NCBI GenBank assembly: GCA_016716905.1 | Contig: JADJUS010000022.1 | Coordinates: forward strand, 1,351,501-1,415,500 | DNA: 64,000 nt | Source: Acidobacteriota bacterium | GTDB taxonomy: Bacteria > Acidobacteriota > Vicinamibacteria > Vicinamibacterales > SCN-69-37 | Reading direction: 5' to 3' | In this document: positions 16,280 through 28,000 of the stretch, piece after piece | Position numbering within the stretch: position 1 is the first letter of the stretch | How the letters are laid out: every line of letters starts with the position of its first letter | Translations under genes and position numbers: made by a program | Notes under the pieces: generated by a model | The model's database searches: none | Seen by the model: the letters and a program-made list of their open reading frames with translations, nothing else | Told to the model about the DNA's origin: nothing

Positions 16280-17758
16280 TTAGACGAACTGGTACTCGCC
16301 CGATCCAGTGAGCAGGTGAAACACGCCGCCGGCCTTGTTGAGCAACTGGGTCTCAGACCCCGTCCATGTGCCACCGGCACGCACATAGTCCACGAGCGGG
16401 TTATAGACCTCAGGCGGTACTTCCGGCAGGCTGAGGCGGCTGACGGCGTAGTCGATCAGCGTTTCAGGAGTCTGATTGTAGGGCCGCGACGTATTGCGCA
16501 GTTCGAACCGCTGGTTGGTGGCCAACACAGAAGCAAAATTCATCCGCGCGAGCATACCGCCGGTGGAAAACCATGCGGGGCCAATCGCCCACCCATTCAC
16601 GTCGGGCGGCTCGAACAGCTGTTGTCCCATGTTGAGCATCGGCGTGAGCGTGTCGTTGGCTGAAAACCCGAGGTGGCCCATTTCCTTCAACGCACGAACC
16701 ACGTACTCGACAGGCCACGAATGGCGCTGGTAGCGATGGCGCGGGTCGCGGAACTGTGTAGAGCGCACAATCTCACGGATGACCTCGCGCATGTCGGTGC
16801 CCGACGAGAGATATACCGCGGCGATCGCGCTCACAAATGCCGGGTCCGGCGCTTCAATATCGCTGACAAACCAGTTCCACAGCCGGCCCGCCAGCCGCTT
16901 CGCGGTCTCGGGATGCACAGCAAGCGCGGCGATCAGGTCAAGACCATCCTGCATCCCCGACGCCGCAGCCCGCGCCGGGATGGTCTTCGACCCATTCGCA
17001 TAGATCGGGAATGAGAACGTTTTCGCCGTCACGTCGTGCTGCGCCGCGTTGTAGTTGAAGGCGTAGTACGCCGTCGGCGTATTGCGCGTGCCGCGTTGCG
17101 CGATGTTCCACCCGGTGAACACCCGAGCGGCCGCATACACGTCGGCTTCCGTGTAGTTGCTCACGCCAAACGTGAACAACTCCATGAGTTCGCGGCCGAA
17201 ATTTTCCTGCGGTTTGGCCTTGAGGTTGGTGTTGCCGTCGAGCCAGTAGATCATGGCCGGGTCTTTGGCCACTTCCACCAGCAGCTCGCTGAACTTGCCA
17301 AGTCCGCGCTGGCGAAACAGTTCGATTTGCCCGCGCACCTGCGCCGTGTCTTCCGACGGCTTGGCCGCCATCAGGCGCGTGGCCTCAGTGGCGCCCACCG
17401 TGCCGGCCAGCTTGCTGTACGCCGTGGCGAAGTGATGATGCCAGAGCAGCGCCATCCGCTCCTGGAGCGGCGCCGGGGAATGCACCATCCGGAATACCCA
17501 ACGCTGGCGCGCATCGTTGATCACCGTGTTCGGCATGAATCCGTTGCGCGCGGTGATGCCCAGATACCCTGGCGTCCCAATCTTGGCGTCTACGTCGTTC
17601 GCGGGGTCGGCGGGGTTGAAATCCACCAGGGCGGCAACGGCCTCCCCGTACGACATCTCTTCGTAGAAGGCGCGCTCGGCCGGCGTGGCACCGAAACCGA
17701 CCCGCAGCAGCAGGTGGTCCAGTTGGGGCCGGTCGCTGAGTCGTCCGATGGTGTTCAT
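16280..17758 (-). CDS. DUF1800 protein (copy 1)
   Basis: The product has 492 residues from the ATG at 17758, which has GGGAGGGG upstream; the longer open frame overlaps the next gene and is not used. DUF1800 hallmarks are LLLRVGFGATPAERAFYEEMSYGEAVAALVDF at the N-terminus, MALLWHHHFATAYSK, NFGRELMELFTFGVSNYTEADVYAAARVFTGWN, and PPDVNGWAIGPAWFSTGGMLARMNFA near the C-terminus. No signal peptide is obvious here, unlike copy 2. The biochemical role is unknown; the family co-occurs with DUF1501, as here, and both may form an envelope-associated complex (inference). Confidence 0.9.
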   Translation of the reverse strand: MNTIGRLSDRPQLDHLLLRVGFGATPAERAFYEEMSYGEAVAALVDFNPADPANDVDAKIGTPGYLGITARNGFMPNTVINDARQRWVFRMVHSPAPLQERMALLWHHHFATAYSKLAGTVGATEATRLMAAKPSEDTAQVRGQIELFRQRGLGKFSELLVEVAKDPAMIYWLDGNTNLKAKPQENFGRELMELFTFGVSNYTEADVYAAARVFTGWNIAQRGTRNTPTAYYAFNYNAAQHDVTAKTFSFPIYANGSKTIPARAAASGMQDGLDLIAALAVHPETAKRLAGRLWNWFVSDIEAPDPAFVSAIAAVYLSSGTDMREVIREIVRSTQFRDPRHRYQRHSWPVEYVVRALKEMGHLGFSANDTLTPMLNMGQQLFEPPDVNGWAIGPAWFSTGGMLARMNFASVLATNQRFELRNTSRPYNQTPETLIDYAVSRLSLPEVPPEVYNPLVDYVRAGGTWTGSETQLLNKAGGVFHLLTGSGEYQFV

Positions 17759-17799
17759 GAAGTTACCCCTCCCGTTTGACCCGAACCCGGCCCCGAAGG

Positions 17800-19032
17800 T
17801 TACAGGGCCCGCATGAATCCCAGCATCTGGTCGTCTTTGGTGGCCTGGCCGGTGAAAAAGCGCGCCGCAGCCCTGGCGGCAAGCCATGCAAATGCCTCGC
17901 CATGCCACCCGAAGGCGATGGAAAAGAAGTGAAACGGATAGTTCCGGTGGGGGCCAATCCAGGGCAACCCGTCAGCCGTGCCGACAATAGGCAAATCCCA
18001 GCCGTACGCCGGCGGCAGGCCCGAGATATCGGGATACCGCAGCGACAGTTCGTACATCAGCTGGTTCGCGCGTTGCCGCACCGCCGCGTCACGCAAGGGC
18101 CCCGACGCTACCTCCGGCCCGGTCAAACCCGCAAACAGCGCCCGATTTCCGTCGAGCCACCGCAGGAACCGGGGAGATTCCGTGCCTTCCGTATAGAGGG
18201 CCGCCCGCGAGCCCACCAGCTTGCGCATGGCCGGCGTCAGCGGCTCAGTGACCACCACATATCCGCGCGTCGTCCGGACGTGCCGGTCGAGTTGGTGGAA
18301 CACCGGACCCGGCGTCCCTGTCGCCACCACCACTCCACGGGTGACGATGGTGCCGCCGTTGAAGGCGACGGTGGCGTCCTTGCGGGTGAACGTGGTCTTT
18401 TTCACGCGGGTCTGTTCGAAGATTCGAGCACCCTTCGCTCGGGCGGCTTCGGCCAGTCCGAGGGCAGCGCGAATCGGGTGCAGGACTGCGGCATCGTGCA
18501 GGCGCATCGCTCCCTGTGTTTCGGTGGCGAGGGCCTCGATCGAGGCGGCCTGCGTCAACCAGGTGGCGTCGAGCTTTGCGGCCTTGCGTGCCGATACTTC
18601 TTTCTTCAGGACGGCCCCGTCGTTGGTGAACGGCGCATTGACCAGGAGCGGCATCGGGCTGAGGTCGCAGCGGATCTTCAACCGCTTCATGGTGGCCGAC
18701 AGATCGCGCACGCTGCGTTGAAGTTCGGCGAAGGCAATGTGGGCCGCGCGTTTGCCGGCCGTCTTTTCCACTTCGATCAGCGATCCATCTGGCACGGGCA
18801 GCACCGCCCCAATCGACCCCTGCGTGGCGCCCGAAGCCAGATGATCCGCCTCGAGCAACACCACGTCGAGCCCGGCCTGGGCCAGTGTATAAGCGGCCGC
18901 ACACCCGGTGAAGCCGCCGCCAATCACGACCACGTCGGCGGTGAGACGACCCTTTGCCGGCTTGCCCTGCGCGGTTCGTGACTTGGCCGGCGCCGCCTGA
19001 GTGGCCCAATATGAGAGTCCGTAGCCTGGCAT
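17800..19032 (-). CDS. FAD-dependent amine/amino-acid oxidoreductase (DAO family)
   Basis: The product has 410 residues from the ATG at 19032 (MPGYGLSYW, a conserved opening in this family). The Rossmann motif VVVIGGGFTGCAAAYTLAQAG lies near residues 33-53, followed by an acidic residue that binds the FAD ribose (LLEADH). A substrate-domain signature, TRGYVVVTEPLTP, and a C-terminal segment, AFGWHGEAFAWLAARAAARFF, follow. DAO-family enzymes oxidise secondary or primary amines or D-amino acids to imines. The gene is divergent from an APC permease with only 20 bp between start codons, and next to a dimethylargininase-like enzyme, so uptake and oxidation of an amino acid or amine is plausible. 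Confidence 0.85.
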   Translation of the reverse strand: MPGYGLSYWATQAAPAKSRTAQGKPAKGRLTADVVVIGGGFTGCAAAYTLAQAGLDVVLLEADHLASGATQGSIGAVLPVPDGSLIEVEKTAGKRAAHIAFAELQRSVRDLSATMKRLKIRCDLSPMPLLVNAPFTNDGAVLKKEVSARKAAKLDATWLTQAASIEALATETQGAMRLHDAAVLHPIRAALGLAEAARAKGARIFEQTRVKKTTFTRKDATVAFNGGTIVTRGVVVATGTPGPVFHQLDRHVRTTRGYVVVTEPLTPAMRKLVGSRAALYTEGTESPRFLRWLDGNRALFAGLTGPEVASGPLRDAAVRQRANQLMYELSLRYPDISGLPPAYGWDLPIVGTADGLPWIGPHRNYPFHFFSIAFGWHGEAFAWLAARAAARFFTGQATKDDQMLGFMRAL

Positions 19033-19052
19033 TACGAGACAGAATAGCCCAC
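19033..19052. promoter_or_regulatory. 20-bp divergent intergenic region with shared -10-like element
   Basis: The start codons of the oxidoreductase and the permease are 20 bp apart. On the plus strand CAGAAT (19040-19045) ends 7 nt before the permease ATG. On the minus strand TATTCT (19046-19041) lies 8 nt before the oxidoreductase ATG. Neither gene has a Shine-Dalgarno sequence within the gap, consistent with bidirectional leaderless transcription. Confidence 0.4.
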
Positions 19053-20351
19053 ATGAAACGCGACTCGTTGGGTTTCTGGATGGTGGCCGCGCTCGTGATG
19101 GGCAACATGGTGGGATCCGGCGTGTTCCTGTTGCCGTCATCGCTCGCGGCATTTGGGGGCCTGAGCCTGGTGGGGTGGATGGCATCAGCCGCGGGGGCCA
19201 CGTGCCTGGCCCTGGTGTTCGCGCGCCTCGCCCGCATCCGGCCCGCTGCCGGGGGACCGTACGCGTATACGAGAATGGCCTTCGGAGACCTTCCGGGGTT
19301 CATGGTGGCCTGGGGCTATTGGATTTCTGTCTGGAGCTCCACGGCGGCACTTGCCGTGGCGGGCGTCGGATACCTCGATCCGTTTTTCCCCACCATCGTC
19401 CGAACCCCCGTCCTGGCCGCCATCCTGGCCATTGCCATGGTGTGGACATTCACCCTGATCAACATCGCGGGAGTGCGGCGGGCCGGTCAAGTGCAGGTGG
19501 TAACCACGGTGCTGAAGTTGATGCCACTTGTGCTCGTGGGGATCGGGGGTCTCTTCTATTTTTCGCCTGCACACTTCCCCGTCACGGCCACCTCGTTTGG
19601 CGATGCGGCTGGGCAGGTGACGCAGGTGGCCACGCTTACGCTGTGGGCATTTCTGGGTCTTGAGGCCGCGACGATTCCGGCGGGACACGTCGCAAATCCC
19701 GAAACAACCATTCCGCGCGCAACCATTGCCGGTACGCTGATCGCCGCCGCTATCTACATCGTGAGTACGATCGGCGTGATGTCACTGGTGCCGGCTGCAA
19801 CACTTGCGACGACGACCGCGCCGTTTGCGGATGGGGCGCGCGCGCTGTTTGGCAACACGGCGGCGAGCCTGGTGGCGATTGGCGCCGCCATCTCCTGTTT
19901 TGGCGCGCTCAACGGATGGACGCTGGTCGTCGGACAGTTGCCCCTGGCGGTGGCCAAAGACGGGTTGTTTCCGAAAATCTTCGCCCGTGTATCTCCGCAA
20001 GGCACACCAGTGGCGGGAATGCTGGTGGCCGGCGTGCTGGCCTCGGTGCTCATTGCGGCGAACCACACCAGGGGCCTGGTCGAACTCTTCACGTTCATCA
20101 TCCTGCTCTCGACGCTGTCAACCCTTGTGCCCTATGTGTTCTCGGCGCTCGCGACATTTCGCATCAAGGATCCGTCGGTGCCACCAGGCGCCGGCCAACT
20201 GCCCGCCAGGATGAAGGCCGTCGCAGGCCTCGCATTCGCGTATGGGTTGTGGGCAATCGGCGGCGCTGGTGCGGAAACGGTGTACTGGGGCTTCTTGCTG
20301 TTGCTGGCGGGCCTGCCTGTTTTTGTCTGGGTGACTCGCGACCGTGTCTGA
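19053..20351 (+). CDS. APC superfamily amino-acid/polyamine permease
   Basis: The product has 432 residues with about 12 hydrophobic helices. It begins with the APC signature FWMVAALVMGNMVGSGVFLLP, in which the GSG of helix 1 contacts substrate backbone. Helix 3 reads PAAGGPYAYTRMAFGD, helix 6 reads ATLTLWAFLGLEAATIPAGHV, and helix 8 reads AISCFGALNGWTLVVGQLPLAVAKDGLFP. The pattern resembles arginine/ornithine or agmatine antiporters of the APA family. It overlaps the following dimethylargininase-like gene by 8 nt, suggesting coupled synthesis. Substrate assignment to arginine-like compounds rests on that neighbour. Confidence 0.9.
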   Translation: MKRDSLGFWMVAALVMGNMVGSGVFLLPSSLAAFGGLSLVGWMASAAGATCLALVFARLARIRPAAGGPYAYTRMAFGDLPGFMVAWGYWISVWSSTAALAVAGVGYLDPFFPTIVRTPVLAAILAIAMVWTFTLINIAGVRRAGQVQVVTTVLKLMPLVLVGIGGLFYFSPAHFPVTATSFGDAAGQVTQVATLTLWAFLGLEAATIPAGHVANPETTIPRATIAGTLIAAAIYIVSTIGVMSLVPAATLATTTAPFADGARALFGNTAASLVAIGAAISCFGALNGWTLVVGQLPLAVAKDGLFPKIFARVSPQGTPVAGMLVAGVLASVLIAANHTRGLVELFTFIILLSTLSTLVPYVFSALATFRIKDPSVPPGAGQLPARMKAVAGLAFAYGLWAIGGAGAETVYWGFLLLLAGLPVFVWVTRDRV

Positions 20352-21240
20352 CGTCGGCCCCTGGAATCGCATCCTGGTGCGCCACGCGCGCGAGGCGTTT
20401 GTTGATGACGCAACGATCGCTGAGCAGTGGCAGGCGCTCAATTTCACTGCGGCGCCAGATTTCGGCAGAGCCGTCGAGCAGTACGAGCGGTTTGTCGAAC
20501 TGCTTGGCACAGGCGCGCCTGTGCACGAGTGCGCCAGCGCACACGAGTACCACAGCACAACAGCACCGCAGCACTTGAACCTGGATTCGATTTATGTGCG
20601 TGATGCGTCGGTCATGTGCGCCCGGGGCGCCATTCTCTGCCGCATGGGAAAGCCCCTGCGCGACCGCGAACCCGCAGCACTTGCCGACACCTATCGCGCA
20701 CTCGGCATCCCGATCGTCGGCGCCATCGAGCCACCCGGAACACTTGAAGGTGGCGATGTGACGTGGCTGAGCCCGCGACTGGCTGCGGTGGGCCGCAGCT
20801 ACCGTACCAACGACGAGGGGATTCGGCAGCTTCGGCTCCTGCTCGGCGACTCCGTTGATGAACTCATCGTCGTGCCCCTGCCCCACTATCGGGGCGCCGG
20901 CGACGTGTTCCACCTGATGTCGATCATCAGCCCCGTGGACCACGACCTCGCGGTGGTGTATTCACCGCTGATGCCCGTGTCGTTCCGCGAACGCCTCTGT
21001 GACCTCGGCTACACACTGGTTGAAGTGCCCGATGAGGAGTTCGATTCCATCGGCGCGAACGTGCTGGCCATTGCACCGCGCAAGTGCGTGATGGCGGAAG
21101 GCAACCCCAAAACCAGCGCGGCCCTTGAACGCGCCGGCGCCGAGGTCCTGGTCTACGACGGGTCGGAGATCTCGCTCAAGGGCGGGGGCGGACCTACGTG
21201 CCTGACAAGACCTATCCAACTGGGGAACTGGGGAAGTTAG
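20344..21240 (+). CDS. Dimethylargininase / amidinotransferase-fold hydrolase
   Basis: The product has 298 residues with a GTG start (20344) inside the permease gene. The guanidine-modifying alpha/beta propeller is recognisable by LDSIYVRDASVM, GTLEGGDVTWL (acidic active-site loop), RTNDEGIRQL, LPHYRGAGDVFHLMSIISPVD (catalytic His) and, near the C-terminus, GGGGPTCLTRPI (catalytic Cys). DDAH enzymes convert methylated arginine to citrulline plus methylamine; arginine deiminase-like or other amidinohydrolase activity is possible. A low-complexity insert (about residues 59-78) is unusual. The last residues and stop codon come from a GGGGAACT-type tandem repeat. Confidence 0.85.
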   Translation: MSDVGPWNRILVRHAREAFVDDATIAEQWQALNFTAAPDFGRAVEQYERFVELLGTGAPVHECASAHEYHSTTAPQHLNLDSIYVRDASVMCARGAILCRMGKPLRDREPAALADTYRALGIPIVGAIEPPGTLEGGDVTWLSPRLAAVGRSYRTNDEGIRQLRLLLGDSVDELIVVPLPHYRGAGDVFHLMSIISPVDHDLAVVYSPLMPVSFRERLCDLGYTLVEVPDEEFDSIGANVLAIAPRKCVMAEGNPKTSAALERAGAEVLVYDGSEISLKGGGGPTCLTRPIQLGNWGS

Positions 21241-21247
21241 GAACTGC
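21215..21247. repeat. CAGTTCCCC-type repeat overlapping the end of the dimethylargininase gene
   Basis: AACTGGGG / GAAGTTAGGAACTG units are the reverse complement of the repeat at 31295-31349. They encode the last residues (QLGNWGS) and the TAG stop of the gene. Confidence 0.6.
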
Positions 21248-21253
21248 GCGCAT

Positions 21254-21416
21254 TTCGTAGCGCGGCCTGGGTCTCAAGGCCGCGGTGCTCGGCGCGCTTG
21301 AGACCCAGCGCGCCCTACGTTCGGAATTTCGTAGCTCGGCCTGTTCCTCAAGGCCGAGGACTGTCTCGGGCTTGAGGAACAGCCCGAGCTACGTACGACG
21401 GAACAGCCCGAGCTAC
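21254..21416. repeat. Two REPIN-like units with four covarying hairpins, family A
   Basis: Unit 1 has hairpins at 21262-21283 (GCGGCCT/AGGCCGC, loop GGGTCTCA) and 21291-21314 (GGCGCGCT/AGCGCGCC, loop TGAGACCC). Unit 2 has hairpins at 21335-21358 (CTCGGCCT/AGGCCGAG, loop GTTCCTCA) and 21365-21388 (CTCGGGCT/AGCCCGAG, loop TGAGGAAC). Each unit is bounded by CGTAG and CTACG. A partial third copy of the 3' half follows at 21400-21416. Confidence 0.88.
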
Positions 21417-22214
21417 GCGCATCGTGCGCATCTTGATGAGCAAAACGGCAGCCACGACCCACAAGAGTCCCACCGTGATCCAGGCGACCGGCGACGTGCT
21501 GAGAGCCCAGGGGTTGGTGGCCCCATCCACGGCAGACGGCACGATGTCTTTGGTGTTGTTCACGGCCGCATGGAAGAGCATCACCGGCCAGAGGCTCGGG
21601 CCCGTGCGCGCATACAACCACGCCATCGTCACTGACAACGCCGTGACCTGCAGGAAATAGAGAGGGAATGACTGGCCCGTGGTGGTCGTGGCGGCGATGA
21701 AGAACAACGGCAGGTGCCACACGGCCCAGATTGCGCCTAGCAGAAGGCTCGCGCGTGGAAGTCCGAGACGTTCGGCCATGCGCGGGAGGGCGTACCCGCG
21801 CCATCCAATCTCTTCTCCGGCCTGACCCAGGGAGATCGCCGAGAAGATGGTCCCCGCGAGCAGGAGATACCAGGCATCCTCGCCGAAGCGCGGCCAGGAT
21901 CCGATGGCGACGCGATAAACCACTGCGGCCGTCAACTTGATGCTCGCCGTAAAGCCCAGAGCAAACACATACCAGCGGACGCCGGAGCGCCATTGAAAGA
22001 GGCGCGAGAGCATGGCCGACACTCCCGCTCTTCCCTCAGCGCGAAACGTCAGCCACAGCGCCACGAACGACGGTGAGAATATGCCGAGCAGGAACACCCC
22101 GCTGACAACAACCGGTGAGCCCGACGGGCTACGGTCCAGCAGCGTTCCGGCCGCGACCCAGGTCGTCCAGCTGGCGACGAATGTCAGGGCGAAGAACGAG
22201 AGCAGCGGACTCAA
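21348..22214 (-). CDS. CPBP family intramembrane glutamic endopeptidase with repeat-encoded tail
   Basis: This is a multi-spanning protein. The CPBP/Abi motifs are present: EEIGWRGYALPRM (the Glu-Glu active site), WHLPLFF and FHAAVNN. Such proteases include CAAX-type prenyl-protein proteases and bacteriocin self-immunity proteins. The start is uncertain. No in-frame ATG or GTG lies close upstream of the first helix, so TTG at 22214 (288 residues) is proposed; the frame stays open to an ATG at 22391 inside the divergent kinase gene. About the last 23 residues, from RVARAVPSYVARAV onward, are encoded by the REPIN-like element, which also provides the stop. Confidence 0.75.
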   Translation of the reverse strand: MSPLLSFFALTFVASWTTWVAAGTLLDRSPSGSPVVVSGVFLLGIFSPSFVALWLTFRAEGRAGVSAMLSRLFQWRSGVRWYVFALGFTASIKLTAAVVYRVAIGSWPRFGEDAWYLLLAGTIFSAISLGQAGEEIGWRGYALPRMAERLGLPRASLLLGAIWAVWHLPLFFIAATTTTGQSFPLYFLQVTALSVTMAWLYARTGPSLWPVMLFHAAVNNTKDIVPSAVDGATNPWALSTSPVAWITVGLLWVVAAVLLIKMRTMRVARAVPSYVARAVPQARDSPRP

Positions 22215-22261
22215 GGCGCTGGCGGTTAATGTAACGCAGGTGGATTGCGGATAGAAGCGGA

Positions 22262-22267
22262 TAGAAT
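22262..22267 (+). promoter_or_regulatory. -10-like TAGAAT upstream of the second Ser/Thr kinase
   Basis: TAGAAT lies in the second copy of an 11-bp direct repeat (GCGGATAGAA, 22248-22267) and 13 nt before the ATG at 22281. The predicted leader is only a few nucleotides long. Confidence 0.4.
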
Positions 22268-22280
22268 CACCCCCGACCCG

Positions 22281-24941
<2,661 letters not shown>

Positions 24942-24976
24942 ACGTCGCTGGCATCCGGCACGCGCCTCCACCGCAC

Positions 24977-25015
24977 CCCGCCACCAGACCGGCCGAACCC
25001 CAGTCTGGTGGCGGG
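24977..25015. terminator. Bidirectional hairpin between convergent genes
   Basis: A perfect 13-bp inverted repeat, CCCGCCACCAGAC / GTCTGGTGGCGGG, with a 13-nt loop lies between the kinase stop (24941) and the sortilin-like stop (25037). No T-tract follows on either strand, so it may be a 3'-end stabilising hairpin or a factor-dependent terminator. Confidence 0.6.
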
Positions 25016-25036
25016 CTGCAGATTTGACGAACGTGA

Positions 25037-28000
25037 TCACCTCATCCAGATGTCTTCGAGAATGACGACTGACGTCATCATCGTCTGACCTCCCACGGTG
25101 AGGCGCACCGTGTAGGCGCCGGGCGCAAGCATCGCGCCGCCGCCACCGCCCCGACCTCCGCCGGCGACAAACGGCACTCCCGGCCCGATTGCGCCGCGGC
25201 CACCGCCACGCGCGGCCGGTTGCTGGCCACCCGCGCCTCCGGAGACGGCCGCCAGGGCCGCAGCCTTCTCGTACGCGGCCTGGCCCGCAGCGATCTCTTC
25301 AGGCGTCAGGTTCGACGGCACCGCTCCACGGCCACCCGCTCCCCCACGCCCTCCACCCGCGAACTGGCCGCCACCGGGGCCTGCGGCGTTCTGCGCGGCC
25401 ATGTTCCATTGCACGCGGTTCATCCCCGCCTTCGCCTGCGTCGTCATGGTCGACACCACGGCGCCCTGGGCGTTGAGCACTTCGAACTTCGCCTCACCCA
25501 TGTCGGACGGCGCCCAGAAGGTGAACGCCGTGCCGCCCTGCGGGTTTTCACCCCGGAACTGGCGGGCAGTGACACGTCGTGTGGCGAGCAAATCGTTCTT
25601 CCACTGCACGGCCGGCCGCGGCTCGAACAACTTCACGGCGCTGCCGGGCGCGGACGCCAGTTGTTCAAGTGGCGTGATGTCGTCCGCAATCCACAACGAA
25701 CGCCCATGCGTGGCCACGATGAGATCCTTCTCGCGCGGGTGAATCAGAATGTCGTCCACGCGCACGGAGGGCATGCCTGCGGAGAACAACTTCCAGCTCT
25801 TTCCCGCGTCCAGCGTCACGAACAGGTTGAACTCCGTCCCCACGAAGAGCAGGTTGGGGTTCACGGGATCCTCGCGCAGCGCGTTGATGTTGCCCTTGAC
25901 CGGAAGGTCGCCCGTCACGTTCGACCAGGTTCGACCGTAGTCAACGGTCTTGAACAGATAGGGCCTCCAGTCGTCATTGCGATGATTGTCGAGCGCCACA
26001 TACGCGGTGGCCGGGTCGAAGTGCGAGGGCTCGATGCGCGACACCTGCACGTATCCCTTCGGGGCTCCGGTGATATTGCCGAAGACGTTGGTGAACGTCG
26101 CGCCGGCATCCTGGCTCACCTGGAGGTTGCCATCATCGGTGCCGATCCAGATCACGCCTGGTTTCGACGGCGATTCGCGCAACTGCGTGGTGACGGAGTT
26201 CTGCTGGTAGCCGTCATGTTTGGACGCCATTGGCGCGTTGCCGGCCACGCCCATGATCGGCGTGCCGAAGCGGTCGAAGTTCTTGGTCAGGTCCGTCGGG
26301 TTCATTGTCCACGCGTCACCGCGGTTGCTGGACTTGAAGAAGTACTGGCCCGAAATGTAGACGGTGGCCGGATCGTGCGGCGACATCTCAAATGGCGTGT
26401 TCCAGTAAAAGCGGAATTCATCCACCTGTGCCGGCTGGTTGATCACGTTGCCCATGCCCCCGCCGCGGCCGCCACCGCCGCCTGGGGCGGCGGCAGGCGC
26501 CGTCCTCGTCGCGCGGGGCGTAATGCTTTTTTGTGTGCCCGCGCGGAAGTCATAGCGCGTCATTGACGCGTTCTGCGACTCGCCGTACGCGATCGTCCAG
26601 TCGGTCGGATCCTGGCGCGTGTAGAAGCCGTCGCCGCCGGCAATCGTGAACCAATCGGTGTTCACCGCGCCAAACTGCGAGCGCACCGCGCTCGGCCCGC
26701 ACCAGGCCTGGTTGTCCTGCAAGCCGCCGCACACCCAATACGGGCGCCGCATATCCGCCGACACCTGATAGAACTGCCCCAGCGCCATGTCGTTGTGGTA
26801 GTCCCAGGTGAAGCCGCCGTCGTTGCTGATGTCGATGCCGCCATCGTGGCCGGCCGCCACAATACGCGGGTCCTTTGGATTGATCCAGAACGCGTGATAG
26901 TCGCCATGGCCCGTGCCCGAGAGACCGTTCCACGTCTTGCCGCCGTCGAACGACATCTGCGCGGACGCCCCGCCCTGAATCACCTTCTTGTCGTTCACCG
27001 GGTCCACGCGAATCTGGCTGTAATAGATCGGGCGGTTGTTCACGTTTGACAAGAACGTCCACGTCTTACCGCCATCGTCAGAGCGCCACACGCCGGACCG
27101 GTCGGGCCCGTTGCGCGAACCCGGATCGCCGCAGCACGGCACTCCTGGCTTCGGCGCCTGGCCGTCATCGCCGACGTTCACCTGGATGCCACCCTCAGCA
27201 CCCACCTCGGCGATCATGTAGAGCGTCGTCGGCCGCCCACGGAATACGGCAATGCCGATGCGGCCGAGGATCCCGTCTTTTGACGCGGGGAACCCGCCGC
27301 CCGTGATCCTGGTCCACGTCTCGCCGGCGTCGATGGACTTCCACAGGCCGCTGCCCTGGCCGCCGCCGTTCACGCCCCACCATGTGCGGCGACGCTGGTA
27401 CGACGCGGCGTAGAGCACCTTCGGATTCGAGAAGTCGATCGCCACATCGATAAAGCCCGTGTCGGCGTCGATGTACTTCGCCTTCTTCCATGTCTTGCCG
27501 CCGTCAATGGACTTGTAGAGACCACGGTCTTCGTTCGGCCCGAACAGATGTCCGACCGCTGCCACGTACACAATGTTGGGATCGGTGGGATTCACCACGA
27601 TGCGGCCGATGGACTGGGTGTCTTCGAGGCCCATGTTCGCCCACGTCTTGCCGCCGTCGGTGGTTTTGTAGACGCCGCCACCGATCGACGAACTCTGCCG
27701 GTTGTTCGGCTCGCCGGTACCGACATAGACGACGTTGGGATCGGAGGGGGCGATGGCGATGTCACCGATCGACGTGACCGTCATCTCATCGAACAGCGAG
27801 AGCCAGTGATTGCCGCCGTCGGTGGACTTCCACACACCGCCGGTCGCGAACCCGATGTACATGATCATCGGGTCTTTTTCGGCGCCTTCGATGTCATCGA
27901 TACGGCCCATCATCACGGCCGGGCCGATCGATCGGAACTTGAATCCCTGCAGCATGGGATCGGTCGATGCGTTCACCACGCGGACTGGCGCGGCCGGCGG

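Noticed and set aside
17758..17908. N-terminal extension of DUF1800 copy 1 to the ATG at 17908
   Set aside because: It overlaps the end of the FAD oxidoreductase gene and reads as non-conserved Arg/Gly/Pro-rich sequence; the ATG at 17758 has a good ribosome binding site.
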